DNA from: Phoronis australis
Lineage: Eukaryota; Phoronida; Phoronidae
Reading direction: 5' to 3'
Assembly (NCBI GenBank): GCA_002633005.1
Contig: NMRA01000060.1
Coordinates: 378,864 to 442,863, forward strand
Length of the DNA stretch: 64,000 bases
Below the pieces are notes generated by a model that searched no databases, was not told where the DNA came from, and worked only from the letters and a program-made list of their open reading frames with translations. The translations under genes and the position numbers were made by a program. This document shows positions 12,081 to 24,300 of this stretch, one piece after another (the first letter of the stretch is position 1; each line of letters starts with the position of its first letter).

Positions 12081-15000
12081 ATGCCATTACTTGATCATAC
12101 CAAACTGGAGGGTCATCGGCAGTACAGGCTGGCTCACCTGTTGTTGTCCATGATTGGGGCGGGTTACGTCTGGCAGGAAGGGGACCAGGGAGTCGCCAAG
12201 GTGAGATGCTGGGCACACCTTTTTGATCAGCCATGAATGACCACCATAGTCTACGGGGCCTGACCCGTAGATCTGATGAACGTTGCCTGATTGTTACCAA
12301 AAATGCACTTGCTAGTACGATTTCTGTTTTATTGATGAATTTGGTGGTGTGATGTATTTGTTATAAATTATAAGTTATCCTTTTACTAAATTTTGAAGGT
12401 GCAGTACTCAGTATTTTCACTTATGAGTCTGTCTAAAATTTTCATTTAATCCAACATTTTGGAAGACAATTTATTGCCTTGGGAAGATTATTGCTGCTTG
12501 ACACAAAGCTCATGCTGTGCACTGACCATAGTTTCGAGCAATAGCAAATTACTTGTTCTTACCTATTCCAGAAATCGGTTCTAATCTGAGTAAGCAAAAA
12601 ATCCATTTGATACATTGTTGAGTTTTTTTAACCATGACATAATACCTCAGCTGTGAAGTGAGTTTGTTTAAGAAAATTTAAATTTAATCAATGACATTCA
12701 CCTGGTGTCTGTCCCGCAGTCTGTACCCAAGAATCTGGCCGTCCCATGGTGTGGAGTGAGCAACCATCTTGGTTTGCCACCTGTTATTGTTCACACATCA
12801 CTCTGCATGGCTAACTGGAAAATGACCGATCCGAATGGGTGAGCGTTCTTTGTAAATCTCTAGCCCAAAACTGAATTATCACCATGGGAGGCTCACATGT
12901 TTTGCACAAAAATATTTGCTAAGATTGTCATATTTTACGTATTAGTTAGAGGCTGATTACCTTGCTTCAAATAGGAACTTTGCCAAATGCCGTTTTCCAT
13001 CTACATAGTTAATTAGCTAAGCTACTGATAGACTTAGGGCTGTTTCAGTGAAAAATGTATGGGAGGGGTGAAGGCACTCTCATTTCTTACCCACCGCCCA
13101 TATTTTTCTTTTATTTCTCCAACGCACAACTCATAATTTTTAATTAGGTTGAAATATAATGTGTTTTTTGAGATAATCAACCTGTCTTGTCAAAACTAAA
13201 ATGGCCAACAGGGGTGCTACGGTATCCAAATCTGTCCGAAAGTTGACTGGTGCTGGTGCATAGCAGCTGTCTATTTCTATGCCAAATGCCATCATGATCT
13301 GTTTGGCGTTTTCAAAATAATGGACGGACAAGCAATGACTTGAGCAGTCGAAAACTAGCAGGGGGTTCCACAGTAGTTGAATCCGTCCAAAAATTGACTG
13401 GTGCCTGCACATTCTTGCCGTATACCTCAAAGTTTTTGCGAGTGCAGAAAAATTCCATGTGAGATCACAACCCATGTCATTTACCACAAACATGTTTTTC
13501 AAAGACACCTGCAAGCAATACTTTATGCAGCCACTAGGTTTTCTCTGTCCACTGTGTGTCTGTATTTTCAATTCCTGGATCTACAAATGTCAAACTGTCT
13601 CCACGAACACTTTTAGGCTGCTATGCCAAGTGAATATTTGGAACTTTTCTATCTGACTCCTCATACTTTTTATTTGAAAATCATCAATTTTAAATTCTTT
13701 GATGTGTTAACACCAGCTTAGTATTGCCGTAATTTTTAGTCTAATATGGCTGCTGTACAATGTGCATGTAATCAAGTTGCTCATGACTTGAGTAAGGATA
13801 TAGTGCACATATTGCATTCTGTACATTAGCAACATAGGCTTGTTTTGTGGTTTTTGGATAGTTTTGAGTATCTGCCAAGTGCATATTTGGTGAGTTTGGA
13901 TTTCTTTTGAGAGTCCATGTTTCGCTGAAAATACCAACCTATCAACATTTACAGATCAAAAAAATTTTTATGATTTACTTCTTTCAAGAAGGACTATCAA
14001 TAATTAAATTTTCTTCAAAAGATAATCACCCACAGATATTTATTTCGACTGCTGTCCCCCCTCCCCTCCCATAGGCATTTTGCTGGAACAGCCCTTATTA
14101 TTTTCTTTATTTTTTTTGAAAATTTTAGAAATTGAAATAAAATTTCACTTGTCTGTCAAACTGTGTGCTAATTCTGCATGCAGAAATACGATTCATGAGA
14201 TCTGCATGCACTTCTCACGTAATCTTTTCATTCATTAATAGGTTGTTAAAATTACAATTATCAAACTTCAACTTCCAGGTAAGTCTCGTTTAATTTGTAA
14301 ATTACATATGAAGAATTAATGTAGCACTTGACCAATTTAGGACACGATATATCAGATAGGTGGAATTTATCTTCCCGTTTTATGCGCAAATATTTATAAA
14401 TGTGGTTAAATAGCAATAGGACTTTCGTTGCTGTCTAAAAATACTTCTTTAATACTGATCGCATCTGTGCTGTAGCGTCCCAAGGGACATCGTTGAAAGA
14501 ACAAACGATAGATAGATTGTTTTAAACTTATATTAAATCGCAGCACTTTGTGATATGAGACGTCAGTGGGTAGCAAGAGGTCATAGTAAAAGGTCGTGAC
14601 ACAACAAACCATTCACAACATTGTTGGATACTTGGCATAGCAGGTGATCAAACAGATCCTATATCATCAATAGGGCAAATAGCCAGCCAGTGGACAGAGC
14701 AGATGAGACTAATTAAATAGAGACAGTGCTTTACTGTAGCCTGTGAATTGATGGTTTAGAACAGGCTTCTCCATCAGTATAATAAATGACTCGAGTAATA
14801 ACAATCTTTGTTTATATTTGTCTATATACCAGTTCCATTCCAGACCTGTCATCGTGTCATCGGAGTGCTTTGAGTAATTGATAGGCACTCAACAGTGTCA
14901 ATGACCTTTGAACAGTGAAAAAATGGCCATTATTTTTGTTTGAAATTGGTGAGATTTTATGGTAGTTGAAGTGGATGTATGTTTTGGAATTAGTTATGAT

Positions 15001-15356
15001 GTTTTGCGAGTAGTGTAAAATCAAATGTTTGAACTAAAATGTGATCTCTATCTTTGTACAGTTGCTCTTATTGTGGCCAAAAACAATTGAAAATATTACT
15101 TGTTTGCGGCATTTTCTGATAAATAGCATACTAGTGACAGGACAACCTTGAACATGGCATTGACATGCCACAAGTATCCATGTAAATTGCACAATTTCCA
15201 TACGTTTACATGATGTAAATTTTGTCGTCTGCTTATAAGGTTATGCCCGTTATGGCCAGCCATTCCTCAATATGACTATTGCCGGCCTAAACGCAAGTGT
15301 AAATGAATGAAATTCTAATTACTTGCTCCTTTTCATTTCAGGCCTTATGATATTTG
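12081..15356 (+). CDS. IDO: IDO small-domain exons, first three visible
   Basis: These exons (12081-12200, 12720-12838, 15342-15356) encode the end of the all-helical small domain that covers the heme pocket. The first exon follows the acceptor TTCTAG and reads MPLLDHTKLEGHRQ, then RLAHLLLSMIGAGYVWQEGD, matching the family stretch before the PRNLALP block. The second gives SVPKNLAVPW and then LGLPPVIVHTSLCMANW, which contributes pocket residues on the distal heme side. The positions that are Tyr126, Cys129 and Val130 in human IDO1 read as His, Leu and Cys here. Phase runs 0, 2, 2 across the three donors. Confidence 0.92.
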
Positions 15357-18300
15357 GTAAGTTTTATGCAATATCAAGGAGTTCTCCTGAAGATTTTATT
15401 GTGTTTTTTTAACTGTTCGGTCTTTAGGTACAATATTACATTTCTCAGTAAGTCGGGAAATAAAATTGTTGAAAAGTTGGTGATTTATATTGTTTCAAAA
15501 ATTATAATTGGAGGAAAAAAACTTAACTTTTAACCATGCTTTAATATTGGCTATATTACCCATAATGCAGTTTTTACATACATTAAAAAGCTGTGTCTAA
15601 TGCTTTTGTGTTCTGACATTAAATATTTTTCATGTCACAGTAAGTTCGTAATTATGCAAACCTTCTCGTTTAATTCTGACTATTATTTGCTAATTTAACA
15701 TGTTACCTCTAAAAGTGCTATAACGTTATCACTTACAGGGGTCCCAGATTTTGAGAACCAGTTTCATGCCTAGTGGAGAACACTGGTTCTCAAAGTGTAG
15801 GGCCCCCTGTGGGTGATTATCACCCCATGAGAAAACAATGTGAAATTGTATAACTTGGATCCAGTCATATCAAGAGGCTATGTTGAAGCGAGACAATCTG
15901 AGGGGTGACTGCACGAACTGTCAAACTGCAAAACTTTTTTGTCTGAATTAACTTGCAAATATAAACTCTTCTTTAGTGAAAGGAACTGAGTTCTGATCTT
16001 GGCATATTGCCAGTTCTTTCTAAGTACAAAAATCTGTAATCTGAGTCTGGGATAAATTAAGACATTTTACACCGGGAAATGGTGTTAACGAAAAGTTAGC
16101 TTTGTTCGTAGTGTAACGGGGGCGGTATCTACGACCAAGGCGCCCCGATTTTACGAGCCCGGTGCGGACTGAGGGTGATGTTGAAAACTAAAAGTTGGTG
16201 AATAATACATAGGTTTATTGTAAGAATATATAACTACAATATTCCACACTTACAAGCAATCCAGTTGTTGCATGATTTAGTATCGCAGCGTTGTGATTTA
16301 TACAGTTCTGATACACGGGCAAGCCAGTCGCTGATTAATAGTTGTGTGTGCAAGAACGGGGCAATTTGGTTATTCAGATCCGAAAGGTGAGATGCAATCA
16401 AGCTCGGGAGGAGCCCGAGAATTGCATGGGGCTAAACTGTTGGCAACCAAGTTCGGGAGGAGCCCGAAAACTGCACAAACAGTTGCAATTTTGGTGTGAG
16501 TGAAGGTGTAAATGTTTGCTTCTTGAACTCTGCGACTGGACTCCTCGTGTCTGACAGAGACAAAGCTTAAGTACACAATTTCAACCAATCAGACACGATC
16601 TGAAGGGCAAGGCCCATAGCTCCTAGCTCTGACCATATTTGGCCATGTCCAAAGGACTCAACATCATAGGAAAATTCCATACGTAATACACAGCTTGACC
16701 ACTAGAGGGCGCATATATCTTACTTACATAATCATGTTCAGGGCACTCCTGTTACAGTAAAAGGGGTTCTAATTAGCCACTTCAAAGTCTGCCAAATGCC
16801 TGGCTCTTAGTAAGGTTCGAGTTTAGCTGCTCTCTTGTCCTATCTTGTATCGGACTTTGCTTTTTAACAGCAACATTGAGACCATATTCAACTTTCCTAC
16901 TGGCACATGGGGCTGTGGCTGGTTCATGAGAGTTACCATAGCGATAGAACTTCAAGCAGCGGATGGATTAAAGGTAGGACATGTGACATTACGGCGTTTT
17001 CCCGTTGTTCCCAACTTGTTCCATTCTATAGCCCAACAACAAGTTGGAAAGTTTACCCCTGTAGCCAACATCTTACAAAACGGATTAACTTCATTCTGGC
17101 ATTCATGGTTGGAGGGCCAGCTCTCTTTTATTCAATAATTGCTCTAATCTTCAAAAAGATCGTATCTAGCCTGACTGGGCTGTGCTGTTAAAAATAAAAG
17201 TTAAGTTATAACATATTTGAACATAAACCAATCCTCGTCTAATGGTGATCATGTTTAGTTTTTGAATCGCCAAAATCGCCCAACTGCAACCGAAGTTACG
17301 ATATTCTTTCTGAATGTACCAATTGGCTCTGGGTTTGACAATGTTCACACATTGTCTGTAATAAGCCTGGTAGATAATTGGCCTGCCTGTTGTCATAACA
17401 AACAAAAGACTTTGCTTGGCACTTAACAAAGAAGCTAGATGTTATCACATGCTCAGAACCCCCTTGGTCTGGTAAAGTCACTGAACGGGAAAATGCTGTC
17501 ATGATGAAATGGACTGCTTTAAGGTTACGTAAGACTTAAGAAAAATGTCCAAATTTGGCTAATTTGAAACATTTCTCTGAAATGGCTTATCGTAATTATA
17601 GGAAATGTTCAGATATTATACTTTATGCTCAGTTCTCCAAAACGCTGTTGGGAAATGTTTTTGAAGTGTTCTAGTTTTGCATGAGAGGCTTTTAAATAAT
17701 GGATAAAATTTTTCGTGAAAAACTCATTTGCATAAAGTGGAAACGAAATGATATTTTAGAAAACTGTTATTTTTTTGGCTCCCATCTTGAAGCTTATATC
17801 AAATAAAATCTGATATTCTATCGATACTGTTGTTTTGCTTTCCATGTATCTTTTTTGCTAAATTTTACTAAAAAGCTCTGATAATGTGATCCAATTAATG
17901 GCATATTGGTAAAAGTCAAAAATCAAATTCTGCAGATTTTCTACTTTCAGAAAATATATGCCTTTACTGACTGAGTGAAAACCTATAGTTTGGTAGATAT
18001 TTGGCTAATTATTGAGACTTTACATAATCTTAAAGAAGGATGCATTTTTTGTTTTCACCAGTGTTTTGATTACAAAATATGTCTCGTAATATATCTTCAT
18101 CTTTTGTTACGTACCCGCGCTGTGGGACAAGTATCCAGATTTCACTGATTGGTTAGTCGGGATACAAAAGTGTCGTTATCAGTTCGGCAGCGATAGCAAA
18201 TGGAGAAAGTTGGCAAACCAATGTTTACATAGTCCAGCTCTCTCATTGTCTGCATTCATCTGATAAGGTCACGCAATCCAGCAATCATGTTGTAAACAGC

Positions 18301-21300
18301 GCGCCTGACGCTAATCGATACTTAAAAATACTATTTCCAAATGACTTTGAACAAATGTGGCGACAATGATGTTTTGTATGAAATACTATCGCCAAAACAC
18401 TTCGAACAGACATAAACAATTGAGTTTGAGAGAAATTAGACATACTTTCACCTGCCGATTCCTTTGTGTGACTGTAAGCTCCGACTTGCGCACTACCACA
18501 GCTTTGTGTATAAACACAACAGGCTTGTTTGTCAAGTTTAATCAAATATAATTCTAGATCAGATCGAGATGTCAGAAATTTCTTGCTTTTAACAGTGCAA
18601 GAGAACGAGTACGTAATGTACTATTTCAATCAATTTTCCTAAATTCTTAAAAAGGCGTATTCATTGTGGTGTCCACTTTGTTGGTGTTGAAGCGAAAATA
18701 ATTTTCTCGTGGGCTAGTTCTCTCTGTGTTTGCAACACACTCTTTTTGCATGAATACTTTTGGGTTGTACTGTTGTTAAGTGTTTTGTTGAAATTGGAAA
18801 GTTTAGTACCCTCCCATGGTAAGGGTTGAGCTCTATGTGTTTTCCAGGCTCATGGCTAGAATTCCTGATTACCCCCTCTGCTTTGTTAACATTTCATCTA
18901 TTTAATAGCGTAACATACCATGCCACTAGACTCAAAACCAAGAAATTTCCAACATCAGGATCTTATCTAGAATCACCCTCAAATAAACTTGACAAATAAG
19001 TCTATTGTGTTGGTACAAAATGCTGTGGTAAGCGGGTTAGAGCTTACAGTCACACAAAGGAATCGAATCAGCAGTTGATAGTTAAAGTCAAATTTCTCTG
19101 AAAGTCAACTTTTTTCTCCATTCAAACCTTTTAACCTACTCAGGCAGTGTTTTGAGGAACTGGGTGGACTGTTTGCAACAATATTAGAAGCCCTTGGAAA
19201 ATGAAAAAGATTAAATTTGGCAATTGTTTTTGTCCAAAATTGGTGAGATTTCTCCTGAACAAAAATTTGTTTTCAGCATGTTGCTGATATTTTCAGAGTA
19301 TCACAGAGGGCATTCAAGCACTCAAAAATGACGACCCGAGGAGAGTGAAGGAGGCACTGGAAGGAAGTACTGAATCATTGAAGAAGATGAAACAAGCACT
19401 CACAAGGATGCATGGTAGGATATTTACGTTTATAACTTTTAAACTGCTCTCCTTCAGGTAAGCTATTTGAAAAAAATGAAGAACTAGGGATCCATTTCAT
19501 GAAAGTAACTTTTAATTCTTAAAGGACTTAAAACAGAAATTTGGTCTTATACCCCCATTTCAAAATGGGCCGTTCCAGATTACACGTTGATAGAACTCTC
19601 CTTTTTCCCAGAGATGAGAATGCGTGTGACCTCTTTTTGGAAGTCGGGCACATTTTTGTGTCTCTTATTGGTGTTGGGAAGGCGAAGAATTTAACATCAG
19701 TCATCCACTGGTATTTGTCCAGTTTATCAAACTTTTTTCACATCGGAGTTGCAGCTCTCGGCACAGCAGTAATACTTCATTGGCATTGTAACTTGTGAAC
19801 CTGCAATGGCACATATGAGGCAGCATGATGGATGTTAATGGCATTTTGGGTAAATACAGTGAGATTGGAGTGTTACTGCATAACCCTATTGTTGAATAAG
19901 GGTTTAGCTAATCCTGAGCTCATCACAGTAGAAATCATTTATAGAAATTATCTCAGTGACTACCAGTTATGTGTCTCTCAGAGACTTTTTTGATCAAGTG
20001 AGACTTAATTATTTTTCAGACCTATTTGCGTAAAATTTCTGTTTGAAGTATGAAGTCACTTTTGGTGATACAGACCCTAGGGCCACTTGCCACAATAAAA
20101 ACAGCCTTGACATTTGCTTTGGTTGAAAAGACTTTTACCATTGCTACAGAGAACATGTAGAGTTTCACAAGTCAGAAAACAATTTAGAAAGTTACAAAGA
20201 TGGGTAACTTTCAAATTTTGACCACTTTCATTCAATCTGGTTATCTCTCAAATCCAGTGGAATGTTATAATTGTGAAATTTCACCAAGTTAGAACACAGT
20301 ATGGCAGACAAATGAAATTCCATTTTCCATAAATTCATAAAAATAATGCTTTAGAATGCTTGAGTTACACACGGTAACTACTACCATTGATTGTATTGAG
20401 AAATTATGTGCATTTACGTCAATGTTTGAAGACGTCAAAAATGAACAAAGACAGCCTCTGGCTGCAAGTTTTGCTCAGAATTGGTGAGATTTTATAAAAC
20501 GGATTCTATTTGAGAATATCTGGAAAAAGTAAAATGCATTCATTTTGGAGTTTATTTACTTTTTTGGTTGCTAAATTTGCTTCAATCTGGTTTACTGGAT
20601 ACATTTGTTTTCTTTTTCAGATTTAGATGTAAGCCATTTCTACAATACATTGAGACCTTTCCTAAATGGGTAAGTGAACTATGAAGCAGCAGCTATGCTA
20701 TGCAAACATGTTGAAAACCAAAATATTGTTTACTGACTATTAATCTGTAACATAGTTTAACATCGAAGGTTAGCTCGAAACTTGGGATTAAAGATTTGTT
20801 TGCTTACTCAAGCATTTTTATTTGGTATTAGTGTCACTGAATATTTTTCATATGTTATTTTTCCAAGCGGGTAACATAGTTTAACATCGGAGGTTAGCTC
20901 GAAATTTGGGATTAAAGATTTGTTTGCTTACTCAAGCATTTTTATTTGGTATTAGTGTCACTGAATATTTTTCATATGTTATTTTTCCAAGCAGGTAACA
21001 TAGTTTAACATCGGAGGTTAGCTCGAAATTTGGGATTAAAGATTTGTTTGCTTACTCAAGCATTTTTATTTGGTATTAGTGTCACTGAATATTTTTCATA
21101 TGTTATTTTTCCAAGCGGGTAACATAGTTTAACATCAAAGGTTAGCTCGAAATTTGGGATTAAAGATTTGTTTGCTTACTCAAGCATTTTTATTTGGTAT
21201 TAGTGTCACTGAATATTTTTCATGTTATTTTTCCAAGCAGGTGTCAAATGGACCTATTTTGCATACCTCCATCACGTTGTCTTGGAAACAGTTTTAATTT

Positions 21301-24300
21301 GCAATCTAATCCTTCTTTTTTGAATTACATAATGTATAGGTGGGGTGGATCTAGCTCAATATTACCTGATGGTCTCATCTATCAAGGTGTGCATGAAAAA
21401 CCGATACAGGTAAATTGACACTTTGCTCTGTCAAGGAAATGCTTTAATTGCTCATTGCTTAGTGTTTTTTTTCAAATTGTTCTATATTTCTGGTATGTCA
21501 ATTGCTGTTTAGAAACTAATCCGACTGTTACCTTGGGACATCCCATTTCACACAATGGCCGGGATCGAACGTTTTGATTTAATTTTGCAATGCATTACAA
21601 AAAGTCGAGCTGTGAAATAAGGCAAGGTGACACTTTTTGTTTGCCTTGGTTATACTGTGGTCTGAATGGATATCATTTTGGCTTAATAACTGCTTGTGAA
21701 TCCGATCTGCCACAATTTTCTGCAATATGTTCTGAAGTTTGTCAAATTTGGCAATTTTTCAAGGGCTCTACATAATGTTAAAAAATACCACGTGGCTTGT
21801 ACACTTCTGACATCGCATCTCCTGTACTTTTGGTTTAATACTATGTAGTGTTGTTAGTGGACTGTTAAATGTTTTACGAGAATGATAAAATAGTTTTCAG
21901 TGTTACTTTTAACCCGTTGTTGTTTTACAGTGCATCGGCGGTAGTGCTGCACAGAGCTGTATACTACATTGCTTTGATGAGTTTCTGGGTGTGGTACACT
22001 CTGCAGGTTAGTTTTTACTATCATCATCATATTGTGGGAAAAGAACCTCACATCAAACCTTAGCAATACGACCGTCCTGTATTACACAGTAACACTTGAA
22101 TCTCGCTGTATTTAGCCACAATGTCACAAGACACGTCTACTGCCTCGTTTTCATCATGCCATTGGAGTTTCACGTGTTATTTGTTGTTGTCTGATTCTTT
22201 AAAAGTTTTTCTCGGTTGCATTACTCTATTCATCCTTCCAATGCCAACAAAGTATTAAAATTACTGCTGTGCTGTGGGTTGCAACTCTGACGTGAAAAAG
22301 TTTGATAAACTGGATAATTATTAAAATACTCGTGGATGCGTGATCTGAAATTCTTTGCCTTCCTGACATCAATCAGAGACACCAAAATGTGCCTCACTTC
22401 CAAAACGAGGTCACGCGCTTTCTAATCTCCGGGACAAAGGAAAGTTCTATCTCCGTATAATCCAGGACGTCCCTACTAAAAGAAAATTTTCTTATTCACA
22501 ATCTGAAACATGGACTATAAACCAGGTCACTCATGCACCTCTGGTATAAAACGTCTTGAATTTTGGGTACGATGAGAGAAACTGATTCCTTTTTTATTTC
22601 TAATTTTTCAGTGGTCAAGTAAGAAGCGCATGAAAAGGATATTAGTTTTGACAGTGTTGGTCAAGTTTTGCAAATTTTGACTGCTTTGTTTCAGATAGTA
22701 CTTTTCTGTTTGTGTTTCTGTGGTGACGTCAGAGGGTAGGCACCGGGATAGTCTCTGGCCCTCCTCCTTCCAGTATCGCACGCAATGTAAATTTGGAGAT
22801 GCAACCAAGTTCGTGCTGGTTACACACGCTTCGATCTTTTCCCCTGATACGAGTTTTTGCTGCATCTCCGTATTGCAATCCTCGCTCTACGAGGCGCGTT
22901 CTTGCACATCTCTTCTGCTGTTGTACAGTCTTGGCATCTGTAAGCGATTCACGCACTCTGGAGATTACATCTGCTGGTGTGAGAAGGAGGTCGGTAATCG
23001 TTTCTGCGGTGCCTGCAAGCTCATCCGCCTTGACGTTGAATGAGATGCCGCAGTGTCCTGGTATAAACACTGGTGAAGAGACCATTAATAGAGGTGAACA
23101 GAGGGATCCAGGAATCTTTCACATGACCATCTTTTAGCCTGCTTAGAGGCTGACGGAGTCTGTAAGTAGAAATGATCTGTTTGCAGGTGTTGTGTTCTGT
23201 GAGCACCAGACTAGGGCGTCTTCATATGCTTCATATTCAACTCTAAAAGACGAGTATTTTCCAACCCGTGCTGTTGACCATTCGAAGAGGTGTAGTCCCT
23301 CGCGAGTCCAAGCAACTGCTGGCCAAGCCATAGTGTCATCTCTTAGTGAGCCGTCCGTTGCAACAATGATTGTGGGAGATAGTTCTTCAAGCCATTCCAA
23401 TACAGTTGCTTGGTTGATACAGTCATGCAGCTCTTTCCCGCCAATGACGGCCTCCAATCTCCATGGTGTTGATGACAAAGTTTGTGGCTTTGGACCACTC
23501 TATGCTGTTGATGCTCTCCACTGGACATACCTCTTCGACAAGCTCCCTAGCTCCGATAACCCATGATTGAACAGTTACCAGCCTCTGTGCAGTGTGCTCA
23601 TCACTATGCTCTCTCAAGTCCAGGTACAGAGGATGAGAGTTTGTTGTAGCTGCCTTTAGATATGCTTGGGCTGCTAGTGTCTTCTGTTTAGTACGGATGC
23701 TATTGATACCTAACCAGTATTGGAGACTGTTTACCGGAGTGGGTCTAGCTGAACTGGTTAATATCCTCATGGCCTGGTTTTGAATCCTCTGTAGTTTGGT
23801 CATTGACTGTTGGGAGGCACAAAGGCACAGATGGAGCCCATACTCAGTTTTTGCGCCGACAGTTGCATTTATGAGCTGCACCAGGCTCTTTTGTTGGATC
23901 TACTGAGCTGCTGCATATCTCAACAGTGACAGACTCTTTGCACCTTTCTCAGCTAGGAATTTGACATGGGAGTTTATCGTCATTCTTCGATCCATCTTAA
24001 TTCCTAGATAGGTAACTTCAGGGACTTGAGGTATCAATAGGCTCCCCTATACCCCAGGGTGAACATGTTTGGGTTGAAATAACCTCGTGAGACTAACATC
24101 CATTCCCCTTTGTCTGGTTTGATGGACATCTTGTTGTCTTCGGTCCAATCGGCCACACCATTACTTGCTGATTGCATGCCCTCCACGGCATGTCGTAAAG
24201 TGTTCGCCTCATTAGCGACTATCAAGTCATCAACATAGCTGTAGCTCCACATACACTTGCTGCTTGTATGAGATCTGCCATGTTGACGTTAAAGAGCACT

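Noticed and set aside
20747-21240. CRISPR-like array
   Set aside because: Units are 124 bp and identical throughout, with no separate spacers, inside an intron of an animal gene.
22720-23566. Plus-strand frames of 107-124 residues
   Set aside because: They lie antisense to the RNase H part of the retrotransposon and show no family features.
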